DNA of 19,177 nt from an uncultured Bacilli bacterium (GTDB lineage: Bacteria > Bacillota_I > Bacilli_A > RFN20 > CAG-288): contig CAKVBX010000032.1 of NCBI GenBank assembly GCA_934725685.1, positions 1-19,177 on the forward strand, given 5' to 3'. A program made the translations under genes and the position numbers. This document shows, piece after piece, positions 7,055 through 15,746 of the stretch; positions within the stretch are counted from its first letter, which is position 1; each line of letters opens with the position of its first letter. The notes beneath the pieces are model-generated. The model ran no database searches, was not told where the DNA came from, and worked only from the letters and a program-made list of their open reading frames with translations.

Positions 7055-10000
7055 ATGAAAAAAATGCTCGTGATGGCCTCTTTGGCCACAATCCTCGGAC
7101 TGAGTTTCTACTCAGCCACACACTCCGATTTCAAAGCCATCGAAGGTGATGAGGATAAAACGTATATTGTCACCGTCAAGGGCGATGTCCAAAATGACGA
7201 TGCCAAGACTTTGAAAAAATACCGCAACGAAGTTCTCAGTCAGATTGCCTATGAACTTCCGGAAGGTTCCTATGAGGTGACCAACACTTATGATGTCGTC
7301 CTCAATGGTTTTTCCATCAAGGTCAATTCCGCCTATGCTTCCAAAATTGAAGCTATCCGCGGAGTGTCTGCCTTGCAGGAAAATCACACCTATGCCCTTC
7401 CGACGGCGACGGAAACCACGTTTGCTTCCGGCGACCTCGGTGATGCGACCAAGGCAGAACGTCTCTCCAACTATTCCGCCGAGACTATGAAGGCTACTGC
7501 CGATGATGTCAAGGCTGTCACCAAGGGAGATTCTTACGGTGGCAAGAACATCACCGTCGGTATCATCGATACAGGTATGTACACCAACCAGATTGAAGGA
7601 ACTGCCAAGAGAGAAGCCGACAGCAAGAAGTATGCGCTCAACAGTGCAGCCTTCCGTGATCTGGCCGAAGGAGAATATTCCTACACGGTCGATGACATTC
7701 AGAGCAAAGGATTCTCTGCCAGTTATTACACGCATTTCAACAACAAAGTCTTTTTCGCACGTGATTATGCCGGAAATGACAACGATGTCGATCCGACTTC
7801 CAACGGCAGCAACCATGGCACCCATGTCGCTTCCATCGCCGGTGCCAACGGCGAAGATTTCCAGGGTATTGCCCCCAATGCCCAGATTGCCGTTCTGAAG
7901 GTCTTCGGAGACGACAATGGCGGAGCCGGTACGGATGCCATCATTGCTGCTCTCAACGATGCCGCAAAACTTCAGCTTGACCTTGTCAACCTCTCTTTAG
8001 GTTCTGACCTCAACACCAGCACCGATGAGGAAGACAACGCCACCTATCAGGCCATCAAGGGCGCCATGAACGCCGGAACCATCGTCAACTTCGCTGCCGG
8101 TAACTCCGGTAAGAGCTCCTTCTCCAGCTCCAGAGCCTATTCCGAATGGTCCAGAGACATCGTCGAAACCGGTATTCTCGGCGGCGATGCTCACTTTGAC
8201 GAAGCTGCCAATATCGTTGCTGCTTCCAACCCTGACAAAGCCTTCTTCGAATCCATCATGACCGTTCAGATGAATGGTTCCTCCACCATTAAGGCTGTCT
8301 CCTACTCTGATCAGGCCAAGAGAAGCTCTTCTCAGCCAAAACTTACCGACCGTCCGCTCGCCGGACTCATTCCCGAAGGACAGGACAAGGTTTCCAAGGA
8401 ATATGTGGTCATTCCGAACTATGGTAAGGAAGCGGATTACAGCGGACTCGAACTCACCGGCAAGATTGCCGTTGTCAACCGTGGTACCACTACCTTCGTT
8501 CAGAAGGTCAAGCAGGCTGCAGCCCACGGCGCCATCGCCATGATCTGCATCAACAATGACCCTTCCGTCACCTTTAACTTCAGTATGGCTTTCGAAGACT
8601 ATGATCCTCCGATTCCGGTCGTCTTCGTCTTCAAGAATACCGCCTCCTATTTCGGTGCTGCCAAGTCCACTGGCACGCTCACCATCGGTACCAACACCGT
8701 CCAGGAAGCTTCCGACAAGAATACCATTGCCTCCTTCTCCTCCGACGGCGGTGACTACAACCTCGATATGGGTGTCACTATCTCCGCCCCTGGTAAGGAA
8801 ATCATCGGTGCGGTCGATGCCACTGCCTATAATGACAATTCCGATGCCACCAACCCGGGATATTCTCTCCTCCGCGGTTATGAGAATATGAGCGGCACCT
8901 CCATGGCCTGCCCGAACCTTACTGGTGCCATGGCACTCTATTTAGGCGAAAAGAATCCTGCCAATAACGGCAGCCTCAAAGTTTCCGATTTCTCCAATGA
9001 GAAAGAAAAGGTTTCCATGAAAGCCATGGGTAGTGCTGATCAGCTCGAAGATACTACCGGCGACGGAACTCCGAACTCTGTCAGAATGCAGGGTGCCGGC
9101 CGTATCAATGTCAAGAAGATGCTGAGCGCCAATTCCTATGTCACCACTTCGAATAGTGATCTCGGTGGATTCGACAATTCCGTCGAGTCTAAGGCTGAAC
9201 TGAAGAATACCGGTTCTCTCAAGGTCGAAGGCGGAAAATTCACGGATAGCTCTGCTAACTACATCGAGTTCGATTACACCATCCATAACGATTCCGACTC
9301 CGCCAGAACCTATAAGCCTTCTCTCTCCCTCATGGTTCCGCATCTCGGTATCATGACTACTCACGATGAGTACAAGGAAGAGGAAGCTAGCTCCAGAAAA
9401 GAGACCATCGGTTATGACGATTATGTCGACTTCGATGAAAATGATCCGGACACCTATCCTTATGGTGTCGGTCAGATCACTGCTTCCGTCAACGACGACC
9501 TCATCGCCATTCCGGAGGACCATCAGCTCACCGGTACGGTTGCTGTCGCCGCTCATTCCACGGCCTCTGCCAAAGTTAAGGTCCGTATCGATGATCTCCA
9601 TCTTTCCAAAGACTTCGAAGACTCCATGGTCGACAACTTCGATGGAACACTGAAGGAATACTTCGCCAAGTACTTCTCCGTCGGCGGCGGAAACTATGTC
9701 GAAGGCTATCTCACGCTGAAGGAAACTTCCGGTGATGATAATCTCACTCTCTCGATGCCTTATCTCGGTTTCTACGGTGATTACACGGTCGGCTCTGCTG
9801 TCGAAGACTTCGACATCGAAAGAGAAGACGGAAGACTCTACACTTCCGATCTTGTCGACAATTACATGCAGAACCTCAACGACAATTACAAGAAGGCCAG
9901 TGCCTACAACGGTTCCACCATCTCTGCCACCGGCGCTTCCCTCTCTTCCAAGGCAATCTCCAATATCGGCAACATGAACGGCTCCGCCAAGGCGGATGGT

Positions 10001-11113
10001 GCCAACTTCCTCACCGTCACCGATGGCAAGGATCCGACCCATCTCTATGCCGGTGCCACGGGTATCTCCGATCATATCATCACCACCTTCTTCGTCAATC
10101 GTGCCGTCTCCAACGCAACCTGGTCTATCAAGAACGGAAGCAATGAAGTTCTCAACGGACAGATTGCTGATCTTGGTTATTACAGCGGAACCTGGGCTAC
10201 CGTCAACGGCGAACTCTACAAGTCCTGGCTTGTCAACGGCGACAATTCCGTCCCGTATTTCCTCCACAGAGGATATGCTGATATCAACCTCTCCAAGCTC
10301 GACGAGGGTGATTACACACTCGAATTCAACTTCCAGGTCAAAGGTGCCGGTGTGACGCAGACTAAGTCCTATACGCTCACGGTCGACAAGACTGCTCCGG
10401 AACTTCAGAGCATCACGACCCGGTCTGCCAACAACAGAACCTATCTCGATATCGTCGCCAAGGGTGCCGATTATCGTGCCACGGCCAACACGACCGCTGT
10501 CGTCAATACGACCAAGGTGGAAGGCTCCGACAATCTCTACTCCGCTTCCTTCAACATCACCGACCGCTGGATGAAGGACAACCGCATCTATATCGAAATC
10601 ACTGACCTCGCCCACAACAAGCTCGTCGTCATGGTACATCCGCAGGATCCGACCTTCTCTGTCGGTTCCACCTTCTTCACCAACAAGAATGATTTCGATG
10701 TCTCCCAGGTCAAGACCGGTGTCTACAATGTCTCCCTCTTCAATGCCAACGGCACTGACATGAAGGTTACCGATAAGTACTATGTCTACATGAACATCGG
10801 TAAGAACCTCACCAAAGTGAGTGTCAAGATCGGCGGAGAAGATGCAAAGTTCAATTATGATGTCGAAACCGGTATTCTTGCTGTCGAAATGGGCAAGGAG
10901 GACAACTCCTTCACCGTTTCCTTCGAAGGTGGCAATGAACCTGGTAAGGATACGACAACCACCGAACCCGGCAAGGACACCTCCGCTTCCGGTGATTCCT
11001 CTTCTGATAAGAAGGGTTGTGGAGGTAGCGTCATCGCTGCTTCCTCCATCGCGGGAGCTTTGGCTCTTACCGGTGTCGCTCTTGCTCTGAAGAAGAGAAG
11101 AGAACAGAAGTAA
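7055..11113 (+). CDS. Secreted cell-surface subtilisin-like serine protease (S8, lactocepin/C5a-peptidase-like)
   Basis: This 1352-residue protein is preceded by a strong site, AGGAGGAG (7037-7044). Domains in order: signal peptide (about 1-24, MKKMLVMASLATILGLSFYS); I9-like propeptide (about 36-115); S8 catalytic domain with Asp172 (GIIDTG), His254 (NHGTHVAS), oxyanion Asn350 (AAGNSG) and Ser616 (SGTSMACP); a PA-type insert between Asn350 and Ser616 (about 440-545, LTGKIAVVNRGTTTF); and long beta-rich Fn3/Ig-like regions (about 700-1290). A short EPGKDT repeat linker follows. The tail has KKGCGGS (about 1319-1325), a hydrophobic helix to about 1345 and KKRREQK. The full triad implies activity. 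It has no LPXTG, so the tail is presumably a membrane anchor. It would cut large extracellular proteins into peptides for the downstream Opp transporter. A strong terminator follows. Confidence 0.93.
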   Translation: MKKMLVMASLATILGLSFYSATHSDFKAIEGDEDKTYIVTVKGDVQNDDAKTLKKYRNEVLSQIAYELPEGSYEVTNTYDVVLNGFSIKVNSAYASKIEAIRGVSALQENHTYALPTATETTFASGDLGDATKAERLSNYSAETMKATADDVKAVTKGDSYGGKNITVGIIDTGMYTNQIEGTAKREADSKKYALNSAAFRDLAEGEYSYTVDDIQSKGFSASYYTHFNNKVFFARDYAGNDNDVDPTSNGSNHGTHVASIAGANGEDFQGIAPNAQIAVLKVFGDDNGGAGTDAIIAALNDAAKLQLDLVNLSLGSDLNTSTDEEDNATYQAIKGAMNAGTIVNFAAGNSGKSSFSSSRAYSEWSRDIVETGILGGDAHFDEAANIVAASNPDKAFFESIMTVQMNGSSTIKAVSYSDQAKRSSSQPKLTDRPLAGLIPEGQDKVSKEYVVIPNYGKEADYSGLELTGKIAVVNRGTTTFVQKVKQAAAHGAIAMICINNDPSVTFNFSMAFEDYDPPIPVVFVFKNTASYFGAAKSTGTLTIGTNTVQEASDKNTIASFSSDGGDYNLDMGVTISAPGKEIIGAVDATAYNDNSDATNPGYSLLRGYENMSGTSMACPNLTGAMALYLGEKNPANNGSLKVSDFSNEKEKVSMKAMGSADQLEDTTGDGTPNSVRMQGAGRINVKKMLSANSYVTTSNSDLGGFDNSVESKAELKNTGSLKVEGGKFTDSSANYIEFDYTIHNDSDSARTYKPSLSLMVPHLGIMTTHDEYKEEEASSRKETIGYDDYVDFDENDPDTYPYGVGQITASVNDDLIAIPEDHQLTGTVAVAAHSTASAKVKVRIDDLHLSKDFEDSMVDNFDGTLKEYFAKYFSVGGGNYVEGYLTLKETSGDDNLTLSMPYLGFYGDYTVGSAVEDFDIEREDGRLYTSDLVDNYMQNLNDNYKKASAYNGSTISATGASLSSKAISNIGNMNGSAKADGANFLTVTDGKDPTHLYAGATGISDHIITTFFVNRAVSNATWSIKNGSNEVLNGQIADLGYYSGTWATVNGELYKSWLVNGDNSVPYFLHRGYADINLSKLDEGDYTLEFNFQVKGAGVTQTKSYTLTVDKTAPELQSITTRSANNRTYLDIVAKGADYRATANTTAVVNTTKVEGSDNLYSASFNITDRWMKDNRIYIEITDLAHNKLVVMVHPQDPTFSVGSTFFTNKNDFDVSQVKTGVYNVSLFNANGTDMKVTDKYYVYMNIGKNLTKVSVKIGGEDAKFNYDVETGILAVEMGKEDNSFTVSFEGGNEPGKDTTTTEPGKDTSASGDSSSDKKGCGGSVIAASSIAGALALTGVALALKKRREQK

Positions 11114-11131
11114 TCCGATTGATTTCCATTA

Positions 11132-11159
11132 CAAAAGCCCTGGATTTCCAGGGCTTTTG
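11132..11159 (+). terminator. Strong rho-independent terminator
   Basis: A perfect 13-bp inverted repeat (CAAAAGCCCTGGA / TCCAGGGCTTTTG) has a minimal central loop and a T-rich tail (TTTTGCTTTAT). It lies 19 nt after the protease stop. The A-run on its left arm would also give a T-run on the minus strand. It insulates the protease from the gene that follows. Confidence 0.92.
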
Positions 11160-11174
11160 CTTTATACTCTTGTT

Positions 11175-11558
11175 ATGCTTTTCACAGATGAAACCAAAAA
11201 ACTGATTCTCAGTTATGTCATCGCCTGTCTGATTCCGGTCGCCTTCGTGATTCCGATGTATTTCTATACCGACCTTGGACTCAGCAATGAGCTTCTTATT
11301 GTTGCGATGTGTTACCTCGGTTACACCGGACTTTATCTTGTCACAAGAGCCGGAATTTTCGATGTTTTCCGGTTTCAGTTCATCAACTGGATTTCCTCCT
11401 TCCGCAGGGGAGGGAAAGTCCTCTATCCTGATATGCAGCAATACAGGGAACGGCTTCAGGAAAAACGCCATATGGCAAGACAACTTTGGATTCCCTGGTG
11501 TGTCATTGGGACCATCTGTCTGATTCTGTGCATCATTTTCGCTTATTTCCCAATCTGA
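11175..11558 (+). CDS. Small membrane protein, DUF3899-like
   Basis: This 127-residue protein has two N-terminal membrane helices (LILSYVIACLIPVAFVIPMYF and LLIVAMCYLGYTGLYLV). A conserved-looking GIFDVFRFQF segment follows, then a charged cytoplasmic stretch (YPDMQQYRERLQEKRH) and a last helix (IPWCVIGTICLILCIIFAYF). The 'GxFD.F.Y.F' pattern after two helices and the following Tyr/Lys-rich stretch recall DUF3899 membrane proteins; this is recalled similarity, and the function is unknown. The start is uncertain. ATG 11175 has no Shine-Dalgarno, and the upstream in-frame TTG (11157) lies inside the terminator. TATACT at 11163-11168 ends 6 nt before the ATG, which would put transcription start at the codon itself (leaderless). 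Confidence 0.7.
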   Translation: MLFTDETKKLILSYVIACLIPVAFVIPMYFYTDLGLSNELLIVAMCYLGYTGLYLVTRAGIFDVFRFQFINWISSFRRGGKVLYPDMQQYRERLQEKRHMARQLWIPWCVIGTICLILCIIFAYFPI

Positions 11559-11570
11559 AAAGATTGAAAA

Positions 11571-11584
11571 TGAAAGCGCTTTTT
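11571..11584 (+). promoter_or_regulatory. cre-like palindromic site upstream of oppA
   Basis: TGAAAGCGCTTTTT matches the cre consensus TGWAANCGNTNWCA at 12 of 14 positions and has the perfect core palindrome AAAGCGCTTT. It lies about 45 nt before the -35 of the oppA promoter and shortly after the stop of the small membrane protein gene. Its position upstream of -35 would fit activation or roadblock less clearly than classic repression. Confidence 0.35.
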
Positions 11585-11628
11585 TAATTTTATTTCAAGG
11601 AATCATCTAACTCTTAAAAAAACCTTTG

Positions 11629-11656
11629 TTGACTACTTGTTATTAAATAATAAAAT
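11629..11656 (+). promoter_or_regulatory. Sigma-A-type promoter for the opp operon
   Basis: TTGACT (11629-11634) and TAAAAT (11651-11656) are separated by 16 nt. This predicts a transcription start near 11663 and a leader of about 65 nt before the oppA ATG at 11728. The hexamers differ from consensus by one base each, the best promoter match in the window. Confidence 0.65.
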
Positions 11657-11727
11657 ATTTATATTCAGCGCTTTTTGTGTCCTTATTTTTTGTGCTGGAA
11701 ATAACCCCGAAGGAGGTATTCAAAAAT

Positions 11728-14694
11728 ATGAAAAACATGAAAAAAGCAGTTTCGTTGTTCGGTATTCTTGCCATCACGCTTCTCGCATCCTGCGGAAAGA
11801 ATGATTCCAACAATTCCGGTAAGCCTACGACCTCGGATAAGACCACCACGACCGTTCAGGGCGATTTCATCGTCACTTATAAGGGCGTCGAGTATGAAGG
11901 AGACTCTTCCATCACGGTCACCATGGGCGAAAGAGCCGCCGGCCTTGTGGCCTCGATGCTCGACAACACGAATCCGGAATTCACGTTCACTTCTTCCGAT
12001 ACGACCGTTATTACGGTCGGTGAACATACCGGTCTTCTCACTCCGGTCAAGGCAGGTACAGCCGATGTCAAGGTCTATGTCAGCACGGACCAGAACAAAC
12101 AGATGACCTTCCATGTCACGGTCAACGACTCCGAGGATGCCGTCGGTGCCTTCTCGTATGCTTCCGCTTCCTATGACGAAAAGGCCAACATTCTCGCCTC
12201 TTTGGAAAAGTATGCCGTCGATAATTATCTCACCGGAATCACTTTGTTCTCTAATGGCGCCAACATCTGTTATAACAGCCGTTATCAGCCGACTCCTCAC
12301 TCCTATGTCACCGGCTATGGCTGGGGCACGATGAGAGAAGGAAAACTTGACGGCGACATCCAGCATCCGATCAGCGGCAACAACGCTTCCTACTATCAGG
12401 TTGCCACGACTTCCCTCCCGTCTCACGCCAACGCCATGAATGCTTCCGGAAGCGATGTCTCCTCGGTTTACGATTATATTTCCAACGCCTATTATCAGAC
12501 CCGTCTCAATCAGTCCAGCGACGGATACGAATGGTATAGCAACACGGCCCTCGATGACCGTCCGCTTCCGATTGACGATAACGGTAAAGTCATTACCGAA
12601 AATGCCGACACCATCACCAACACCCGTTGGAGAATCCACGTCAAGACTGGTTCCGATTTCGTCTATCGTACCGCTTCGACCAAGACGAAGGATGGTGTCA
12701 AACTCTCTTCCTTCGACGGAAGAGCTGTCACCAAGGAAGATTACCTTACTCCGATCAAGTACATGCTCACCTGCTTCAACGGCCAGTACCGCGGTGCGGA
12801 ACTGACCAAGGGTGTCTCTGGTTTTGCCAAGGGTGCCGCCAAGTACTATTCCCTCACTTCCAAGAACACCACCGGCGATTCGAAGGCCATCTGGGATGAT
12901 GATGCCTGGGAAAAAGCCGGCATGGACGATGTCGTCAAGGTCGGAAACGATGACCAGGGCGATTATATCGAGTTCAACCTTCTTCAGCCTTGCACCCAGT
13001 TCTATGCCATGTACTATCTCTCTTCTTCTCTTTATTCTCCGCTTCCGGCCGACTTCCTCAAGCTCTGGGATGCCAAGATGGTCGGTAAGCTTCCGGATGG
13101 CTATACGCCGGTCGACACCATGCTTTCCACCGGTGCCTATTACATCAGTGAGTGGGAAACCAAGAGAATCACTTTTAAGAAGAACGACCGGTATTTCTAC
13201 AAGCAGGATAGGTTCGCCAACGGCAACACCAGAGAAGTCTATCTGCTCCCTGGATTCCAGTATAACGAAGTCGAGGATTCCTCTGTTTCCAAGAGTCTGT
13301 TCCTCGATGGATCCATCGATTCCTATGCTCCGAACAAGGACGATTTGAAGGGCGATTTCAAATCCACCGAAGGCGAAGGCCAGAACGGAATGACCTGGAG
13401 AAAGTATGAGACCAAGGGCGATTCCAACTTCAAGATCAACGTCAATGGAACTTCCGTCGACCGCTGGAACGAGCTCTTTGGCACCAACGGCAAGGTCTAT
13501 CAGCACGATGCTTCCTTTGTTTCCAATACTTCCAACAACACCTTCCTTACCCACAGAAGATACATGTCCGACATTCACTTCCTCAACTTCCTCTCCTATG
13601 GCCTCAACCGTGAGAAAATCTGCTCCGACCGTGGCATGAAGCCGACGCAGGAATACTTCTCCGACAACTATCTCATCGATCCTGAGAGTGGTGTCTCCTA
13701 TAACTCCACACCTGCCCACAAGGCCGTTCTCGCCGACCGTTACAACGAGCACTACGGCTACAATGCCGATGCCGCTGCCAGCGAACTCCGTCTCGCCATG
13801 GAAGGTTCCATCAAGGAAGCCATCAACAACAAGGAAATCAAACAGAACAAGGAAGGAAAGTACGTCCTCACCATCGTCATGGACTGGATGAACACTTCCG
13901 ACCTCAAGGAATATTCCGATGTCTTCGATTCCATCAAGGAAATCTTCGAAAAGGTTAACAAGGAAGACTATTACGGAAACTACATCCTCAATATCTCCAC
14001 TCCGACACCTTCTTCCGACTATAACCAGGTCTATAACAAGATGAAGCAGGGCGAATTCGACCTCGGCTTCGGCGCTATCTCCGGCGGCGCCATGGACCCG
14101 ATCAACTTCTTCGAAGTTCTTAAGTCCGACAACTCTTCCGGCTTCACCCTCAACTGGGGTCCGGATACCAGCAAGGTCAATGATGACGATCAGGGCGATA
14201 TTGTCTATGACGGCAAGACTTGGTCCTTCGACGGCCTCTGGAATGCGGCCAATACCGGTGTCCTCCTCACCAAGGACAAAACAATCGCCACTGCCGTCAA
14301 CGTCTCCGCTGCCCACGGCAACTTCCACTATGAAAGCATCGACGACAGCAAGAAATCCGTCACTTACAAGATTTCCTTCCAGGATCTTGTCAATGCCGGT
14401 GCCAAGCTCGACTCCATCACTTTCGAAGCCACGAACTCCGAAGCACAGACAGAACAGAAGACCATTACCGAACTCGGTGCCACTGCTGCTAATGACTACA
14501 CCATTTCCTTCACCCTCAACAGCGACTTCAACACCTATCAGGAATACGATGAGCTCAAAGGCGATTATAAGACCGTCGATTCTTCCATTGCCACTGCCAC
14601 CGTCTCCTACTCTGTCGACGTCAACGGCGAGACAAAGAACTTCTCCTCTACTCTCACCCTCAACAGTTACTTCGGTATCACTGGAAAGAAATAA
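11728..14694 (+). CDS. oppA: Oligopeptide ABC transporter substrate-binding lipoprotein, extended OppA
   Basis: The protein has 988 residues from ATG 11728, chosen because AAGGAGGT (11710-11717) is ideally spaced and MKNMKKAVSLFGILAITLLASC is a lipoprotein signal with Cys22 as the lipidated residue. A Ser/Thr linker follows, then a Big_2-like Ig domain (about 45-133, SSDTTVITVGEHTGLLTPVKAGTADVKV). The family 5 solute-binding core covers about 146-865, including WRIHVKTGSDFVY, TGAYYISEWETKRITFKKNDRYFYK and LNREKI. A beta-rich C-terminal domain (about 870-988) ends at ITGKK. Typical OppA proteins have about 540-600 residues, so both end domains are additions. It is membrane-anchored and captures peptides for OppBC. 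It is the first gene of the operon, and oppB begins 5 nt after the stop. Confidence 0.9.
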   Translation: MKNMKKAVSLFGILAITLLASCGKNDSNNSGKPTTSDKTTTTVQGDFIVTYKGVEYEGDSSITVTMGERAAGLVASMLDNTNPEFTFTSSDTTVITVGEHTGLLTPVKAGTADVKVYVSTDQNKQMTFHVTVNDSEDAVGAFSYASASYDEKANILASLEKYAVDNYLTGITLFSNGANICYNSRYQPTPHSYVTGYGWGTMREGKLDGDIQHPISGNNASYYQVATTSLPSHANAMNASGSDVSSVYDYISNAYYQTRLNQSSDGYEWYSNTALDDRPLPIDDNGKVITENADTITNTRWRIHVKTGSDFVYRTASTKTKDGVKLSSFDGRAVTKEDYLTPIKYMLTCFNGQYRGAELTKGVSGFAKGAAKYYSLTSKNTTGDSKAIWDDDAWEKAGMDDVVKVGNDDQGDYIEFNLLQPCTQFYAMYYLSSSLYSPLPADFLKLWDAKMVGKLPDGYTPVDTMLSTGAYYISEWETKRITFKKNDRYFYKQDRFANGNTREVYLLPGFQYNEVEDSSVSKSLFLDGSIDSYAPNKDDLKGDFKSTEGEGQNGMTWRKYETKGDSNFKINVNGTSVDRWNELFGTNGKVYQHDASFVSNTSNNTFLTHRRYMSDIHFLNFLSYGLNREKICSDRGMKPTQEYFSDNYLIDPESGVSYNSTPAHKAVLADRYNEHYGYNADAAASELRLAMEGSIKEAINNKEIKQNKEGKYVLTIVMDWMNTSDLKEYSDVFDSIKEIFEKVNKEDYYGNYILNISTPTPSSDYNQVYNKMKQGEFDLGFGAISGGAMDPINFFEVLKSDNSSGFTLNWGPDTSKVNDDDQGDIVYDGKTWSFDGLWNAANTGVLLTKDKTIATAVNVSAAHGNFHYESIDDSKKSVTYKISFQDLVNAGAKLDSITFEATNSEAQTEQKTITELGATAANDYTISFTLNSDFNTYQEYDELKGDYKTVDSSIATATVSYSVDVNGETKNFSSTLTLNSYFGITGKK

Positions 14695-14699
14695 ACCCC

Positions 14700-15746
14700 A
14701 TGCCTTATATCGTTAAATACTCGTTAAAACGTTTAGGGCTATTGATTGTCACGACTTTCATTATTCTTACCATCACCTTCTTCCTCGTGAAACTTCTTCC
14801 AGGAGAGGCGATGGCAGGAACGGAAGTTCAGCAGTATGCCTATTGTGAAAATCAGGTCCGTTTAGGTTACTTCGTCGTGTATCGCTCTGCCCAGGAAAAC
14901 CTGGGCACGGCGAAACTCATCTTCCGCGACACCACCGGTACGGTCTACTATTATTATCAGAAGCCGATCATCCTTCAGTATGGAGCCTGGCTTCGTGCCA
15001 TCTTCACCGAATGGAACTGGGGCGAATCCACCGCCGTTCAGCCGGGTTCTTCCGCCATGTACATCATCGGACAGCGACTCCTTCCTACCATCAAGGTCAA
15101 TATCTGGTCGATGATCTTCTCCGTCCCTCTCGGATTCGTTTTTGGAATCTGGGCGGCCCTCCGCAAGAACAAGACGACGGACCATGTCATCTCGACCCTT
15201 GTCATGATCATGATCTCCGTTCCTTCCTTCGTCGTCATTTCTCTCCTTCTTCTTCTCTTCGCCTTCAAACTTCATTGGCTGCCGTCCCGTTGGCCGGGGG
15301 ACACTGCCTCCATCGGAGACAAAATTGCCGGTTACGTGATTCCGGTCATGGCCCTTTCCTTCGGCTCTGTTGCCGCCTTTACCCGTTATACAAGAGCCGA
15401 ACTCTGCGAAGTCATGTCCAGCGAATTCCTGCTTCTTGCAAGAACCAAAGGTCTTTCCAGAAACCAGTGCATCGTCCGTCATGCTTTAAGAAACTCCATG
15501 GTTCCGATTGTTCCGATGATTATCGGACAGTTCATCGGCATTCTCTCTGGTTCCATGGTTCTTGAACAGCTCTATGGTATTCCGGGTATCGGAACTTTGT
15601 TTGTCCGTTGCATCAACACCAGAGACTACAATGTATTATTAGTTGATATGGCCGTCTATACCGTCATCGGTCTTGTCGCCAATCTATTTGTCGACCTCAG
15701 TTACGGTATTGTCGATCCCCGTATCAGAATGGGAGCCAAAGCATGA
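14700..15746 (+). CDS. oppB: Oligopeptide ABC transporter permease OppB
   Basis: This 348-residue inner-membrane permease has a TM1 segment (IVKYSLKRLGLLIVTTFIILTITFFLVKLLPGEA, split here as residues 4-37). An extracytoplasmic loop slightly longer than usual follows (to about 125; it lacks the standard GLDxP element but keeps QYGAWL). The BPD_transp_1 core contains an EAA-type loop (about 233-262, SSEFLLLARTKGLSRNQC), which contacts the ATPase. The C-terminal signature GIPGIGTLFVRCINTRDYN and the ending VDPRIRMG are typical of OppB/DppB. The Shine-Dalgarno is weak (GGAAAG, distant), so translation probably depends on coupling to oppA 5 nt upstream. Its stop overlaps the oppC start (ATGA). Confidence 0.93.
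   Translation: MPYIVKYSLKRLGLLIVTTFIILTITFFLVKLLPGEAMAGTEVQQYAYCENQVRLGYFVVYRSAQENLGTAKLIFRDTTGTVYYYYQKPIILQYGAWLRAIFTEWNWGESTAVQPGSSAMYIIGQRLLPTIKVNIWSMIFSVPLGFVFGIWAALRKNKTTDHVISTLVMIMISVPSFVVISLLLLLFAFKLHWLPSRWPGDTASIGDKIAGYVIPVMALSFGSVAAFTRYTRAELCEVMSSEFLLLARTKGLSRNQCIVRHALRNSMVPIVPMIIGQFIGILSGSMVLEQLYGIPGIGTLFVRCINTRDYNVLLVDMAVYTVIGLVANLFVDLSYGIVDPRIRMGAKA

Noticed and set aside
8942..10639. 565-codon minus-strand open frame opposite the subtilisin
   Set aside because: It has the same codon-bias shadow effect, with composition dominated by Val/Ile/Gly/Asp and no domain.
11157..11174. TTG 11157 as start of the DUF3899-like protein
   Set aside because: The codon lies inside the terminator stem and has no Shine-Dalgarno. 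ATG 11175 begins cleanly before the first membrane helix.
11683..14328. 881-codon minus-strand open frame opposite oppA
   Set aside because: It is a shadow caused by C-ending codon bias in oppA. It has no recognisable domain, signal or ribosome site, and the plus frame is clearly a solute-binding lipoprotein.
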